A DNA stretch of 64,000 bases from the NCBI RefSeq assembly GCF_001179845.1, contig NZ_CVSB01000049.1, positions 42,302 through 106,301 of the forward strand, given 5' to 3'. Every line of letters starts with the position of its first letter. Within the stretch, counting starts at the first letter, position 1. This DNA comes from Candidatus Pelagibacter communis. Its GTDB lineage: Bacteria > Pseudomonadota > Alphaproteobacteria > Pelagibacterales > Pelagibacteraceae. The notes below the pieces were generated by a model that saw nothing but the letters and a program-made list of their open reading frames with translations, had not been told where the DNA came from and searched no databases. Position numbers and translations under genes: made by a program. Shown here one piece after another: positions 7,693-18,518 of this stretch.

Positions 7693-9618
7693 TTAAGCGC
7701 TTTTTTCTTTATTTTCGTCTTTTACTTCTTCGAAATCAGCATCAACAACATTTTCGTCTTTTTTACCTGCATCATCTCCACCATCATCTTTTCCAGATTC
7801 TGGTTTTGCACTTTGTTGTGATTTATAGATTGCCTCTCCAAGTTTCATAGAAGCTTGAACTAGAGCCTCAGTTTTTTTCTTAATATCTTCAATATCTTCA
7901 CCTTTTAAAGCTTCTTTTACAGCTGTTGATGCATCTTCAATTGCTTTTTTCTCTGCATCAGAAATCTTTGATCCATGCTCTTTTAAGTTCTTTTCAGTAG
8001 AGTGAATTAGAGTATCTGCTTGGTTTCTAACATCAACAGACTCTCTTTTCTTTTTATCAGCTTCTTTATTTGCCTCTGCATCTTTGACCATTTTTTCAAT
8101 TTCTTCATCACTTAGTCCGCCTGAAGCTTGGATTTGAATTTTTTGCTCTTTACCAGTTCCCTTATCTTTTGCTGAAACATTTACAATACCATTAGCATCA
8201 ATATCAAATGTAACTTCAATTTGAGGCACTCCTCTTGGTGCTGGAGCAATACCTACTAATTCAAAATTACCAAGGGCCTTATTATCAGCTGCCATTTCTC
8301 TTTCACCCTGTAGAACTCTAATAGATACAGCTGGCTGATTATCTTCTGCAGTTGAAAATACCTGACTTTTTTTAGTTGGTATTGTTGTGTTTTTATCAAT
8401 CAGTTTTGTAGAAACTCCTCCAAGTGTTTCGATACCCAGTGATAGTGGAGTTACATCTAATAAAAGTACGTCTTTAACATCTCCTTGTAAAACACCTGCC
8501 TGAATAGCAGCACCCATTGCAACTACTTCATCCGGGTTTACACTTTTGTTGGGGTCTTTTCCAAAAAAGTTTTTTACTTCTTCAATTACTTTTGGCATTC
8601 TAGTCATACCACCAACCATTACTACTTCATCAATTTCACCAGCAGTAATTCCTGCATCTTTTAATGCGGTTTTACATGGAGGTATTGTTCTAGCAATTAA
8701 GTCTTCAACTAGAGCCTCAAGTTTTGCTCTAGTCATTTTTAAGTTAATATGTTTTGGACCTGTTTTATCTGCAGTAATAAAAGGTAAATTTATATCTGTT
8801 TGTTCGGCAGAAGATAATTCAATTTTTGCTTTTTCAGCAGCTTCTTTTAATCTTTGTAAAGCAAGTTTATCTGACTTAAGATCAATTCCGTTATCTTTCT
8901 TGAATTCTGAAATTAAATAATCAACAACAGCGTTATCAAAATCTTCACCACCCAAAAAAGTATCACCATTAGTTGATTTAACTTCAAAAACACCGTCACC
9001 TAATTCTAAAATCGAAACATCAAATGTTCCTCCACCTAAGTCATACACAGCAATTTTTTTATTTTGTTTTTTATCTAAACCATATGCAAGTGACGCTGCA
9101 GTTGGTTCGTTAATAATTCTTAAAACTTCTAACCCAGCAATTTTACCAGCATCTTTTGTTGCTTGTCTTTGTGCATCATTAAAGTAAGCAGGAACTGTAA
9201 TAACAGCTTTTGTTACAGCTTGACCTAGATATTTTTCAGCGGTTTCTTTCATTTTTTGTAAAATGAAAGCAGAAATTTGAGAAGGAGAGTATTTTTCACC
9301 TTTAGCTTCAATCCAAGCATCACCTTTTTCAGAATTAACTATTTTGAAAGGTGCAGCTTCTACATCTTTTTTCACCGTTGGGTCATCAAAGTTTCTTCCG
9401 ATTAATCTTTTAACTGCAAATATGGTATTTTCTGGATTTGTAACAGCCTGTCTTTTTGCTGGTTGTCCAATTAGTTTTTCATTTTCATCTGTAAATGCTA
9501 CAACTGATGGAGTAGTTCTTGCTCCTTCAGCATTTTCTAAAACCTTAGCTTGTGTTCCTTCCATAATGGCAACACACGAATTTGTTGTTCCTAGGTCTAT
9601 TCCAATAATTTTACTCAT
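7693..9618 (-). CDS. dnaK: Chaperone protein DnaK (Hsp70)
   Basis: A 641-aa ATP-dependent chaperone of normal length. Visible are the N-terminal [14 protein letters not shown] phosphate loop, the [15 protein letters not shown] signature near residue 190, the [13 protein letters not shown] motif near residue 335, the [14 protein letters not shown] linker and start of the substrate-binding domain, and an acidic helical-lid tail ending in Asp/Glu-rich sequence. It is preceded on its strand by a sigma-32-type promoter, so it can be heat-induced separately from grpE. It works with the adjacent GrpE (nucleotide exchange) and DnaJ. Confidence 0.98.
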   Translation of the reverse strand: MSKIIGIDLGTTNSCVAIMEGTQAKVLENAEGARTTPSVVAFTDENEKLIGQPAKRQAVTNPENTIFAVKRLIGRNFDDPTVKKDVEAAPFKIVNSEKGDAWIEAKGEKYSPSQISAFILQKMKETAEKYLGQAVTKAVITVPAYFNDAQRQATKDAGKIAGLEVLRIINEPTAASLAYGLDKKQNKKIAVYDLGGGTFDVSILELGDGVFEVKSTNGDTFLGGEDFDNAVVDYLISEFKKDNGIDLKSDKLALQRLKEAAEKAKIELSSAEQTDINLPFITADKTGPKHINLKMTRAKLEALVEDLIARTIPPCKTALKDAGITAGEIDEVVMVGGMTRMPKVIEEVKNFFGKDPNKSVNPDEVVAMGAAIQAGVLQGDVKDVLLLDVTPLSLGIETLGGVSTKLIDKNTTIPTKKSQVFSTAEDNQPAVSIRVLQGEREMAADNKALGNFELVGIAPAPRGVPQIEVTFDIDANGIVNVSAKDKGTGKEQKIQIQASGGLSDEEIEKMVKDAEANKEADKKKRESVDVRNQADTLIHSTEKNLKEHGSKISDAEKKAIEDASTAVKEALKGEDIEDIKKKTEALVQASMKLGEAIYKSQQSAKPESGKDDGGDDAGKKDENVVDADFEEVKDENKEKSA

Positions 9619-9641
9619 AATATTAATATCTCTCTTTCGTC

Positions 9642-9669
9642 ATATAGGGTTTAAATATAAAACTACAAG
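9642..9669 (-). promoter_or_regulatory. Sigma-32 (RpoH)-type heat-shock promoter of dnaK
   Basis: Reading the minus strand, CTTG (9669-9666) is followed after 17 bases by CCTATAT (9648-9642). This fits the alphaproteobacterial heat-shock consensus CTTG-N17/18-CYTATnT at every defined base. The -10 element sits about 24 bp upstream of the dnaK ATG. It lies in the grpE-dnaK spacer, so it gives dnaK-dnaJ their own heat-shock start. Confidence 0.75.
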
Positions 9670-9681
9670 TTGGTCTCATAA

Positions 9682-10335
9682 TTATTTATTTTCAGGATTT
9701 TCCTGATTTTCCTCAGCTTTTTCTTCTTTTTTTGTAACTTTTTTTGACACTCCTACCAATGAAGGTCTAAGTAATCTGTCTTTTATCATAAAGCCCTTTT
9801 GAATTTCTTGGATTATTGTTCCAGGTTCTTTCGTATCATCTTCTATCTCCATCATTGCTTGATGAAAGTTTGGATCTAGTTTTTTATTAATGCTCTCAAT
9901 TGGTTTAATGTTATTTTTTTCAAATATTGAGATTAGATCTTTTTTAATTATATCTAAATGTTCTAGCGTTTTATTTAATGCTTCAGTTTCTTTTAACTTA
10001 TCATCACTTTCAAGAACATGTTTTGATCGATCCAAGTTATCAATTAAATTTAATGCTTCTTTAGCAAAACTATAACCACCATATTCAAAAGCATCCTCTT
10101 TTTCTTTTTCAAACCTTCTTCTTTGATTTTCCATTTCAGCAAAAGTTCTTGTTACTTTATCCTCAAGTTCAACAATTTTTTCTTCTGGGGTTGGTTCCTT
10201 AATTTCTTCTTTGGGCTCTTGTTCTGTTTCTTGCTTATTTTCTTCAGCTGAACTTTCCTCAAGCTTTTCAGATTTCTTTGCTATATCCTGATTTTTATCT
10301 GAAGCAGTGCTATTTTGGTTTTCCTCTTTTTCCAT
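9682..10335 (-). CDS. grpE: Nucleotide exchange factor GrpE
   Basis: A 217-aa protein that releases ADP from DnaK. The N-terminal ~65 residues are highly Glu/Lys-rich and probably disordered or coiled coil. The core begins near ENQRRRFEKEKEDA and has the long helix with LIDNLDRSKHVLE, then the beta-wing with P-N-F-H-Q-A-M-M and the final GFMIKDRLLRPSLVGVSK signature. A short acidic tail follows. hrcA, which often precedes grpE in alphaproteobacteria, is not here; the upstream neighbour is divergent rdgB 36 bp away. Confidence 0.96.
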   Translation of the reverse strand: MEKEENQNSTASDKNQDIAKKSEKLEESSAEENKQETEQEPKEEIKEPTPEEKIVELEDKVTRTFAEMENQRRRFEKEKEDAFEYGGYSFAKEALNLIDNLDRSKHVLESDDKLKETEALNKTLEHLDIIKKDLISIFEKNNIKPIESINKKLDPNFHQAMMEIEDDTKEPGTIIQEIQKGFMIKDRLLRPSLVGVSKKVTKKEEKAEENQENPENK

Positions 10336-10371
10336 AACCTCTTATATGGTAAGGATTTTAGTAATTTCTAG

Positions 10372-10974
10372 ATGTCTAAAAAAAAAATTAATAAATTAAT
10401 TATTGGTACTAATAACAAGGGCAAATTACGTGAAATCAAGAGTTTGTTGCCAAAAAGTATTAAAATTTACTCTACATCCGAATTTAGTCTTAAGAGTCCG
10501 ACTGAAAATGGAAAGACTTTTAAAGAAAATTCGTTAATTAAATCTAAATATTTTTCAAAAAAAACAGGATTAATTTGTTTGGCTGATGATTCTGGTTTAG
10601 AGATAGATTTTTTAGACAAAAGCCCAGGAATTTATTCTGCAAGGTGGGGTGGAAAGCACGGAGATTTTGTTAAAGCAATAAGAAGAGTTTATAAAGAGTT
10701 AAATAAAAAAGATAAAAATTGGAAAAATAAAAAAATTAAAGCGAGATTTATTTGTGCTATTTCTATTTCATATTTAAATAAAAAAATAGCTTGTGTTGTA
10801 GGAAAAGTAGAGGGTTATATTTCACATAAACCAAAAGGTAAAAATGGATTTGGCTATGATCCAATTTTTATTCCTGTAAAAAAAAGAAAAACTTTTGCAG
10901 AAATGAAGCCATCTCAAAAATATAAGATGGATCATAGATACAAAGCTTTTAAAAAAATTAGAAAATTTCTATAA
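10372..10974 (+). CDS. rdgB: RdgB/HAM1 non-canonical purine NTP pyrophosphatase
   Basis: A 200-aa house-cleaning enzyme that hydrolyses dITP, ITP and XTP to monophosphates, keeping deaminated purines out of DNA and RNA. Seen are the N-terminal IGTNNKGKLREI substrate loop, ENG-x-T-F-x-E-N-S near residue 45, LADDSGLEID near 71 with the metal-binding Asp pair, SARWGG near 89, and the KGKNGFGYDPIF signature near 159. It is divergent from grpE and convergent with the LpoA-like gene, overlapping its 3' end by 17 bp. Confidence 0.95.
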   Translation: MSKKKINKLIIGTNNKGKLREIKSLLPKSIKIYSTSEFSLKSPTENGKTFKENSLIKSKYFSKKTGLICLADDSGLEIDFLDKSPGIYSARWGGKHGDFVKAIRRVYKELNKKDKNWKNKKIKARFICAISISYLNKKIACVVGKVEGYISHKPKGKNGFGYDPIFIPVKKRKTFAEMKPSQKYKMDHRYKAFKKIRKFL

Positions 10975-12112
10975 GTTTTTGATCTTCAATTTTATAAAAA
11001 TTAAGTCTGTGATTTATTTTATTATTTTTGATATCAAAAATTCCTATTTTTCCTTTGAATGAATTTTTACTTTTAAAAATTTTATTTAAGTTTTCCTCAT
11101 TTGAATTTACTGATAAATAATAAACTAATCCAATAAGATCATAGCTTAATAAGGATAAATGAGTTGGATCTTCATTGAATGCGTTAAAGTATTTTATTTT
11201 GTAAGTATCAAAATTTTCTTTATTTATTGATGGATAATATAATGGTTGAATATCAGTTTCGTTTAATAAACTTTCATCGAACCATTGATTTAAAGTTATA
11301 AAATATTTATTTTTAGGAAGCACATCTGTGTATAAAAGTGATGTAGATACACTTTTGAGACTTTCATTAAAATCTGCAATTACAACAGCATCAAAATTTA
11401 AATTGCCTAAAGTATATCTTTTTTCCAGTCTTTTTATTTTTTTTTCTTTATTTGGATCATTCGAATTTTTTATCTTATTTATTTCATCTTCTAAATTTTG
11501 TTTTCTAATTCTATAGTTTGTGATTTCTTCTATTTGTTTTGTTAGTTTTGTAGGTTCTGTATTGTATTCATAATCTTTATAAATTTTAATTTTTGAATTT
11601 TTCATCCCTATTTTAATTTCAAATTCATAATCTCGGATTGGTGTTAAAAAAACAGTTCTTTGTATTTGATTAGTTTCTAAAAATTTTTTTATTGTATTAA
11701 ATTGTGAAGTAGAATTAATTCCAGCAGAAATTACATTTTTCGGAAGATCTAAAGTTTTATTTGTTAATGATAAAAATGTTAAATTTTTCATTTCATTTAA
11801 ATAGGCTAAACTTTCATGAAAGACAGGCCCAATGACAATTTTTATTCCCATTTCACTTAATTCAAACGCTGATTTTAAAGTTTGGTTAGCTTTAGTTGCT
11901 GTATCTTTTGGAAAGATTTCAATTAAGTCATTATCAATATCTTTGACAGCTAATCCGACTGCCTTAATGATTGATTCTCCAATTTCTTTATTTTCTCCTG
12001 TCATAGGAACTAATAGTCCTATTTTTATTTTTTCTTTAGCATTAACAGTTGAAAAAAAAAGAAAGTGAAGACTTAAAAAAATAAAAAAAATAATTTTAAT
12101 TAATTTAATCAT
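10958..12112 (-). CDS. LpoA-like penicillin-binding-protein activator (periplasmic-binding fold)
   Basis: A 384-aa secreted protein with a clear signal peptide (basic start, Phe/Leu-rich core, V-N-A cleavage near residue 25) and a type I periplasmic-binding fold. It opens with KIGLLVPMTGENKEIG, continues with a GPVFHESLAYL segment and ends with ALLSYDLIGL-like sequence. This matches COG3107, the C-terminal half of E. coli LpoA, which activates PBP1A. It is not a lipoprotein here: no lipobox Cys is seen. Context supports the call, since it is divergent from rsmI, followed by dolP, as in the E. coli yraL-yraM-yraP region. A branched-chain amino-acid receptor is the alternative. A Lys-rich coiled segment lies near residues 205-230. 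Confidence 0.7.
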   Translation of the reverse strand: MIKLIKIIFFIFLSLHFLFFSTVNAKEKIKIGLLVPMTGENKEIGESIIKAVGLAVKDIDNDLIEIFPKDTATKANQTLKSAFELSEMGIKIVIGPVFHESLAYLNEMKNLTFLSLTNKTLDLPKNVISAGINSTSQFNTIKKFLETNQIQRTVFLTPIRDYEFEIKIGMKNSKIKIYKDYEYNTEPTKLTKQIEEITNYRIRKQNLEDEINKIKNSNDPNKEKKIKRLEKRYTLGNLNFDAVVIADFNESLKSVSTSLLYTDVLPKNKYFITLNQWFDESLLNETDIQPLYYPSINKENFDTYKIKYFNAFNEDPTHLSLLSYDLIGLVYYLSVNSNEENLNKIFKSKNSFKGKIGIFDIKNNKINHRLNFYKIEDQKLIEIF

Positions 12113-12145
12113 TTAATGTTAGTATAATGTTTTTTAAGCTAAATT

Positions 12146-13009
12146 ATGATCATAAAACCACAATTTAAATTAAAAGAATACGAAAATGGTCTTTATTTGG
12201 TATCAACTCCTTTAGGAAATCTAAAAGATATCACTTTAAGGGCAATTGAAGTTTTGCAGCAATCTGATTATATTTTATGCGAAGACACTCGAGTTTCAAA
12301 AAATCTTTTAGATAAATATCAAATAAAATCAAAATTAATTTCAAATCATAAATTTAATGAAAAAAAAAATCTAATAAAAATTATAGAATATCTGAAGACT
12401 GGAAAAATAATTTCCTTGATATCTGATGCTGGTACGCCAAGCATTTCTGATCCAGGCTCAATATTAGTTAATGAGTGTATTAATAATGATATAAGAATTT
12501 TTCCGATTCCCGGACCATCGGCTGTTGCTGTAGCTGTTTCAATCAGTGGATTTTCGGATAAATTTTCTTTTTGTGGTTTTTTTCCAGACAAAAAACAGGA
12601 ATTATCTAATCAATTAAAAAAACTTTCAGAATTTGAGAATTCTTTAGTTTTTTTTATTTCTCCTAAAAAAATTAATAAAATCATACCTGAAATAAAAAAG
12701 AATTTTAATGGAAGAAAGATAGTTTTTTGTAGGGAAATATCGAAAATGTACGAAGAATTTATTAGAAAAAATGTAAATGAATTAGAATTATTTGAAAAAG
12801 AACCAAAAGGTGAACTCACAGTTGTTATTTCTGAGAGAAAAATAAATAAAAATATCTCTAAAAAATTAACTGAATCAGATATGAATGTAATAAAAAAAAT
12901 GATTAATAAATTATCTACTAAAGAAATTACAGATATTTTAAGTCAAACTAGCAATGCATCAAAAAAAGAAATATATAATTATTGCTTAGAATTAAAAAAT
13001 GAAAAATAA
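12146..13009 (+). CDS. rsmI: 16S rRNA (cytidine1402-2'-O)-methyltransferase
   Basis: A 287-aa tetrapyrrole-methylase-fold enzyme that 2'-O-methylates C1402 in the decoding centre of 16S rRNA, using SAM. Visible are LYLVSTPLGNLKDITLRA near residue 17, CEDTRVS near 50, LISDAGTPSISDPG near residue 93 and FPIPGPSAV near 117, all signature blocks of the family. Length is typical. It overlaps the following dolP-like gene by 11 bp, so the two are probably co-translated. Confidence 0.95.
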   Translation: MIIKPQFKLKEYENGLYLVSTPLGNLKDITLRAIEVLQQSDYILCEDTRVSKNLLDKYQIKSKLISNHKFNEKKNLIKIIEYLKTGKIISLISDAGTPSISDPGSILVNECINNDIRIFPIPGPSAVAVAVSISGFSDKFSFCGFFPDKKQELSNQLKKLSEFENSLVFFISPKKINKIIPEIKKNFNGRKIVFCREISKMYEEFIRKNVNELELFEKEPKGELTVVISERKINKNISKKLTESDMNVIKKMINKLSTKEITDILSQTSNASKKEIYNYCLELKNEK

Positions 13010-13592
13010 ATTTTTAATTTTTATCTTAATGAGTTTTATTTTGACTGGATGCATTGGTGTTAGTTCTAAAGGTCTTTTTGGAACTGGTGTTTCGGTTGCT
13101 TTAGATCCAAGAACAGTAGGAACTCAAATAGATGACTCAATAATGCAAAAAAGTTTAGCAGCGAAAATAATTGCTAGAGATAAAAAATATTTTTTATCAG
13201 TAAAATCTAAAGTAATAGATGGAAAAATTTTTCTTACAGGAAAAGTAGATGAGCCTGAAGAAAAATTATATTTAACAAAACTGGCTTGGGAAACAAAAGG
13301 TGCGCGTTCAGTTAGGAATGACATAAAAATTAAAGAACAATTTAAATTTAAACAATCAGCTAAGGATGTTTTAATTACATCTCAGCTTAGAACAGCTTTA
13401 ATTTTAAATAAAAATATTAAATCTACCAATTATCAAATCGATACATATAAAAAAAAAATTTATGTTTATGGTATTGCACTTACAATTGAAGAAAAAGATT
13501 TAGTAATAAGTGAAGCTAAGGAAATTCTTGATGTTGAGGATGTGATTGCAAGTATAATACTTGTTGAAGATTTAAGAATTCAAAGAGAGTAA
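12999..13592 (+). CDS. dolP: BON-domain outer-membrane lipoprotein (DolP/YraP-like)
   Basis: A 197-aa lipoprotein. The signal peptide ends in lipobox L-T-G-C with Cys18 as the lipidated residue. Two BON domains follow: the first contains K-I-F-L-T-G-K-V-D near residue 80, the second a K-K-I-Y-V-Y-G-I-A strand near residue 150. The segment LDPRTVGTQIDD is typical of DolP. In E. coli DolP binds anionic phospholipids and supports outer-membrane integrity and BAM function. Position behind rsmI and near the LpoA-like gene matches the E. coli cluster. Its stop directly abuts the convergent maeB stop. Confidence 0.85.
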   Translation: MKNKFLIFILMSFILTGCIGVSSKGLFGTGVSVALDPRTVGTQIDDSIMQKSLAAKIIARDKKYFLSVKSKVIDGKIFLTGKVDEPEEKLYLTKLAWETKGARSVRNDIKIKEQFKFKQSAKDVLITSQLRTALILNKNIKSTNYQIDTYKKKIYVYGIALTIEEKDLVISEAKEILDVEDVIASIILVEDLRIQRE

Positions 13593-15878
13593 TTATTTTT
13601 TATAGTCAATTACTTCTGAAGAATACGCTGCAATAGAGGCAAGGTTTAGTATTTCTGAGGTTGAAGATCTAAGTGGAGCAATCTCTATTGGTAAACCTAA
13701 ACCAATTAAGAGGGGACCTATAACTTTTGTTTCTCCAATTGTTTTAATTAATTTGTATGAAATTGCAGCACTATGCTGGCCTGGCATTATCAGAATATTT
13801 GCTTTACCAACAATCTTTGCGAAAGGATAAAGTTCCTCGTATTCTGGATTTAAAGCAACGTCTGGCTGCATGTCTCCATCAAATTCAAAATCAACTTTTT
13901 TTTCTTTTAATATCTCAACTGCATTCCTGATATGTTTTGTTCTACTTGTAAGAGGTTGTCCAAAAGTTGAGTGTGAAACAAAAGCAACTTTAGGATCAAA
14001 TCCGAAAAGTCTAACTACTCTTGCAGTAGATATTGCTATTTCAGCCATTTGTTCAGATGTAGGATATTCATGAACACTTGTATCGCCAACAAAAATAGTT
14101 CTTCCCTTATGAACTATCATGTTTAATCCAAACATTATTTCTCCTTTTCTTACATCCACAACTTGCTTAATCTTTTCAAATGAAGCCCCAAAACGCCTTG
14201 TATTGCCTGTAACAGCACCATCAGCATCACCACATGCAACCATACTTGTGGCCCAAACTACCCTATCATTTCTAATCATTCTGTCACAATCTCGTTCTAA
14301 TAATCCTTGCTCTCTTTGCAATTTTTTAAATAAATGTTTAACGTATCTTTTTCTTTTTTCTTCATCTTTTGAATTAACAATTTCAATGTCAAAATTTTCA
14401 CTGTAGCCAATATTTTTGATCTGTTCTTTAATTTTACTTTCTTTACCGACCAAGATTGGAATACCTAATTTAGAATTTTTAAATGCTATAGCGGCTTTTA
14501 AAGTATTTTCATCTTCACCATCTGCAAAAACAATTTTTTTCTGATTTTTCTTAATAAATGAATTTATACCTTGCATGATAGTTACTGTTGGGTCTAATCT
14601 TTGTTTTAGTTGATCTTTATAAATATCAAAATCATCTATATTTTTTCTAGCTACACCGCTATCCATAGCTGCTTTTGCTACAGCTGCTGGTATTACACTA
14701 ATTAATCTTGGATCAAATGTAGATGGAATAATATAATCTTTTCCATAATGAGGTCTTTCTCCACCCATAGCAGCAACCACTTCATCAGGAACATCTTCTC
14801 TTGCAAGCTTAGCTATTGCGTTAGCTGCAGCAACTTTCATTTCTTCATTTATTGTTTTGGATCTAACATCTAAAGCTCCTCTAAAGATATAAGGAAATCC
14901 AATTAAATTATTTACTTGATTGGGGTAATCTGATCTTCCTGTTGCAACAATTGCATCATTTCTAACCTCATTAATTTCCTCAGGGGTAATTTCTGGATCA
15001 GGATTAGCACAGGCAAATATAATTGGATTTTTTGCCATAGATTTAACCATCTCTTTTTTTAGAACACCTTTTGTAGACAATCCTAAAAAAACATCTGCAC
15101 CTTTAACAGCATCCTCTAAAGTTCTATGTTTAGTTTTAACTGTATATCTGGATTTCCATTGATCAATTCCTTCAGTTCTTCCTTCATATATAACACCTTT
15201 TCTGTCTAGCATTATTATATTTTCAGATTTTACTCCTGAGTTTTTAAATAATTCAGTACAAGCTTGTGCTGAGGCCCCAGCACCATTAACTACAACTTTA
15301 ATTTTTTTTATTGATTTACCAGAAATATCTAAAGCATTAATTAATGCTGCGGTTGTTATAATTGCTGTTCCATGTTGATCATCATGAAAAACTGGAATAT
15401 CCAAAATTTCTTTTAATTTCTGCTCTATTACAAAACAATCTGGGGCCGCTATGTCTTCTAAATTTATTCCACCAAAACTAGGTGCAAAATTTTTAATTGA
15501 ATTTATAATTTCGTCTGAATCTTTACAATCAATCTCTAAATCAATCGAATCTATATCTGCAAATCTTTTAAATAATACGGCCTTCCCTTCCATCACAGGC
15601 TTTGAGGCAAGAGCACCTAAATTTCCCATACCTAATATTGCTGAACCATTACTTATCACGGCAACAAGGTTTCCTTTACTTGTGTAATCATAAGCTGCTT
15701 CTGGGTTTTCACTTATTTTTTTTACAGGAGCAGCAACTCCTGGAGAATATGCTAAAGCTAGATCACGCTTAGTTATCATATTTTTTGAGGAAATAATCTC
15801 AATCTTGCCTGGTTTTTTGTCTTTATGAAAATCTAAAGCTTCTTTATCTGTGTAATGGTCGATTTTTGTTTTTTTCAT
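13593..15878 (-). CDS. maeB: NADP-dependent malic enzyme with phosphotransacetylase-like domain
   Basis: A 761-aa MaeB-type enzyme that decarboxylates malate to pyruvate and makes NADPH. The N-terminal half is the malic-enzyme part: LAYSPGVAAPV near residue 43, NGSAILGMGNLG near residue 75, EDIAAPDCF, and the VVNGAGASAQA Rossmann motif near residue 200. The C-terminal ~330 residues form the phosphate-acetyltransferase-like regulatory domain (ADGEDENTLKAA, ending in PLLIGLGLPIEIAP). In known MaeB proteins that domain senses acetyl-CoA. ATG 15878 was chosen because MKKTKIDH begins conserved sequence; the longer reading runs into the divergent murJ start region. Confidence 0.95.
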   Translation of the reverse strand: MKKTKIDHYTDKEALDFHKDKKPGKIEIISSKNMITKRDLALAYSPGVAAPVKKISENPEAAYDYTSKGNLVAVISNGSAILGMGNLGALASKPVMEGKAVLFKRFADIDSIDLEIDCKDSDEIINSIKNFAPSFGGINLEDIAAPDCFVIEQKLKEILDIPVFHDDQHGTAIITTAALINALDISGKSIKKIKVVVNGAGASAQACTELFKNSGVKSENIIMLDRKGVIYEGRTEGIDQWKSRYTVKTKHRTLEDAVKGADVFLGLSTKGVLKKEMVKSMAKNPIIFACANPDPEITPEEINEVRNDAIVATGRSDYPNQVNNLIGFPYIFRGALDVRSKTINEEMKVAAANAIAKLAREDVPDEVVAAMGGERPHYGKDYIIPSTFDPRLISVIPAAVAKAAMDSGVARKNIDDFDIYKDQLKQRLDPTVTIMQGINSFIKKNQKKIVFADGEDENTLKAAIAFKNSKLGIPILVGKESKIKEQIKNIGYSENFDIEIVNSKDEEKRKRYVKHLFKKLQREQGLLERDCDRMIRNDRVVWATSMVACGDADGAVTGNTRRFGASFEKIKQVVDVRKGEIMFGLNMIVHKGRTIFVGDTSVHEYPTSEQMAEIAISTARVVRLFGFDPKVAFVSHSTFGQPLTSRTKHIRNAVEILKEKKVDFEFDGDMQPDVALNPEYEELYPFAKIVGKANILIMPGQHSAAISYKLIKTIGETKVIGPLLIGLGLPIEIAPLRSSTSEILNLASIAAYSSEVIDYKK

Positions 15879-15930
15879 TTCTGATAACAATAAGTGTACA
15901 ATTGGGGTAAAATTAAGACTAATATGATTT

Positions 15931-17460
15931 ATGAACTTACTTAAGTCAACAGGCACATTTAGTTTCTATACTATCATTAGTAGATTGCTTGGTTATTTAA
16001 GAGATATTTTAATAGCAATTTTCCTAGGAACAGGGATGTTGGCGGATGCCTTTTTTGTAGCATTTAGAATTCCAAATACTTTTAGAAGATTGTTTGCAGA
16101 AGGCACCTTTAATGCAGCATTAGTTCCAAGTTATTCATCAGAAATTATTAAGGGAAAAAAACAATCAAACAAATTCGCTAACGATATTTTCAATCTACTT
16201 TTTTTAGGGTTGCTATTCTTAACAATAATAATTGAAATTTTCATGCCTGCATTTGTTTCAATTATTGCACCAGGCTTTATTGGTGACTTAGAAAAAATGG
16301 AGATAGCAATTAATTTAACAAGAATTACTTTTCCTTTTTTATTTTTTATTTGTTTGGCCTCATTTTTTTCTGCAATCCTAAATTCACATAATAAATTTGC
16401 AGCTGCTGCTGCAGCTCCAATAATTTTGAATATTGTTCTAATTTCGGTATTAATTTTTTCTAGCTCTTTAGGTGACCAGTTAGTTTATTACTTATCTTAT
16501 GGTGTTTCTTTAGCTGGTTTCTTACAGTTAATATTTTTATACAAATACGTTTCAAAATATTACTCACTTAAATTTAGTTTTGAATTAAAAGTAAATAACA
16601 AAGTTAAATTTTTTTTTAAAAAACTTTTACCAAGTATTTTTTCATCAGGTGTTACTCAAATTAATATTTTAATTGGTACAATAATTGCATCATTTCAAGC
16701 AAGTGCAGTTTCTTATCTATATTATGCAGATAGAATTTATCAAATTAACCTAGCTATAGCTGGTATTGCAATTGGTGTTGTTATACTTCCACAGCTTTCA
16801 AAACATATTCAATCTAGAAAAAAAAATAAGATTTTGCTTATACAAAACAAAGCTCTTGAATTAAGCTTATTTTTAAGTCTCCCAGCAACTATCGCTTTAA
16901 TAATTGGATCAGAACAAATTATTTCAGCCTTGTTTGGCTATGGTTCTTTTAATGAAAATTCAGTCAATAACTCAAGTTTAGCTTTATATTATTTTGCATT
17001 AGGCCTACCGGCTTTTGCTATGATAAAAGTTTTTTCAAGTTTTTTCTTTGCAAATCACGATACTAAAACTCCATTTTACATTTCTTTAATTTCAGTATTG
17101 GTTAATATTTTTATCAGTTTGTATTATTTTAGAGAAATTGGCTTTATAATAATTCCAATAGCCACATCCATTTCATCTTGGTTTAATTCAATTTTGTTAT
17201 TTTTATTTTTAAAAAATCGACAATTATTTTATTTTAATCAAATATTTTTTATCAAACTTATTAAAATAATTTTTTCATCAATTCTGATGGGTTTATTTTT
17301 TAAATTCTTATTAAACTTTTTTCAAAACGAGTTAGGATTTGATCAATCAAATAAATCTTTATATTTAGTTTTATCTGTTATATTGGGATTATTGTTTTAT
17401 TTAATTGTTTGTTATTTCATCAAAGCTTTCCAAATGAGTGATATTAAATTAGAGTATTAA
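15931..17460 (+). CDS. murJ: Lipid II flippase MurJ
   Basis: A 509-aa integral membrane protein of the MOP exporter superfamily with about 14 hydrophobic segments. It flips lipid-linked peptidoglycan precursor across the inner membrane. The N-terminus has the family blocks [24 protein letters not shown] and [17 protein letters not shown] sequence (residues 17-65), including conserved charged residues of the central cavity. It is divergent from maeB with a 52-bp spacer and lies 4 bp ahead of trpS. The murJ-trpS pair is usual in alphaproteobacteria. Confidence 0.95.
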   Translation: MNLLKSTGTFSFYTIISRLLGYLRDILIAIFLGTGMLADAFFVAFRIPNTFRRLFAEGTFNAALVPSYSSEIIKGKKQSNKFANDIFNLLFLGLLFLTIIIEIFMPAFVSIIAPGFIGDLEKMEIAINLTRITFPFLFFICLASFFSAILNSHNKFAAAAAAPIILNIVLISVLIFSSSLGDQLVYYLSYGVSLAGFLQLIFLYKYVSKYYSLKFSFELKVNNKVKFFFKKLLPSIFSSGVTQINILIGTIIASFQASAVSYLYYADRIYQINLAIAGIAIGVVILPQLSKHIQSRKKNKILLIQNKALELSLFLSLPATIALIIGSEQIISALFGYGSFNENSVNNSSLALYYFALGLPAFAMIKVFSSFFFANHDTKTPFYISLISVLVNIFISLYYFREIGFIIIPIATSISSWFNSILLFLFLKNRQLFYFNQIFFIKLIKIIFSSILMGLFFKFLLNFFQNELGFDQSNKSLYLVLSVILGLLFYLIVCYFIKAFQMSDIKLEY

Positions 17461-17464
17461 TTTT

Positions 17465-18466
17465 ATGGGTAAAAAAATTTTCTCTGGTGTACAGCCAACT
17501 GGCAATCTTCATTTAGGAAATTATTTGGGAGCTATAAAAAACTTTGTAGATTTAAATAATGATAATGACAACAAATGCATTTTTTGTGTAGTCGATCTAC
17601 ACGCTATTACAGTAAAGCAAGACCCTAAAGAGTTAAAAAACAATATTAGAGAAACTGTTGCTACTTTTATAGCAAGCGGAATAGATCCTAAAAAAAGTAT
17701 AATATTTAATCAATCCAGAGTAGCAGCTCATGCTGAGGGAGCATGGATATTAAGTTGTGTTGCAAGAATGGGTTGGTTAAATAGAATGACACAATTTAAG
17801 GAGAAAGCTGGTAAAGATAAAGAGAAAGCTAGTATTGGATTGTACTCCTACCCAGTTTTAATGGCAGCTGATATTCTTCTATATGATGCTACTCATGTTC
17901 CTGTGGGTGACGATCAAAAGCAACATTTGGAGTTATGTAGAGATATAGCTCAAAAATTTAATAACGATTTTGAAGTAGAAAATTTTCTTCAAGTTCCTGA
18001 ACCCTTAATTCAAAAAGAATTTTCAAGAATAATGAGTTTAAAAGATGGTTCAAAAAAAATGAGTAAATCAGAGTTATCAGATTTAAGTAGAATAAATTTA
18101 ACAGATGAAAAAGACCAAATAATAAACAAAATTAAAAAAGCGAAGACCGATCCTTTGCCTATGCCACAAGACATAAAGGAACTTGAGGAAAGATTAGAGG
18201 CGAAAAATCTTTTAGGAATTTATTCAAGTTTAACTAATTCTACATTAGAAAATTCAGTAAAAAATTTTGCTGGTAAAAACTTTTCAGAATTTAAAGACGA
18301 ATTAGCAGAAAATCTTGTGAATAAAATTGAACCTATTTCTAATGAGATAAAAAAACTTTTAGGAGATAAAAATTATTTAGATGAAATTCTTCTAGATGGA
18401 GTTGAAAAAGCTAATTTAATTGCATCCAAAAAGATTGAAAGAATTAAAGAAATAGTAGGTTTTTAA
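17465..18466 (+). CDS. trpS: Tryptophanyl-tRNA synthetase
   Basis: A 333-aa class I synthetase charging tRNA-Trp. The HIGH-like motif appears as [11 protein letters not shown] at residues 12-22 and the KMSKS motif as KKMSKSE near residue 198. Between them are GVQPTG, the VDLHAIT strand, the [25 protein letters not shown] block and FNQSRV. Length is typical for bacterial TrpS. It sits four bases behind murJ and ahead of nfuA. Confidence 0.97.
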   Translation: MGKKIFSGVQPTGNLHLGNYLGAIKNFVDLNNDNDNKCIFCVVDLHAITVKQDPKELKNNIRETVATFIASGIDPKKSIIFNQSRVAAHAEGAWILSCVARMGWLNRMTQFKEKAGKDKEKASIGLYSYPVLMAADILLYDATHVPVGDDQKQHLELCRDIAQKFNNDFEVENFLQVPEPLIQKEFSRIMSLKDGSKKMSKSELSDLSRINLTDEKDQIINKIKKAKTDPLPMPQDIKELEERLEAKNLLGIYSSLTNSTLENSVKNFAGKNFSEFKDELAENLVNKIEPISNEIKKLLGDKNYLDEILLDGVEKANLIASKKIERIKEIVGF

Positions 18467-18518
18467 TAAAAATTTATTATCAAGTTTTAATTTTTAAAAT
18501 ATTCACTATATATAAAAT

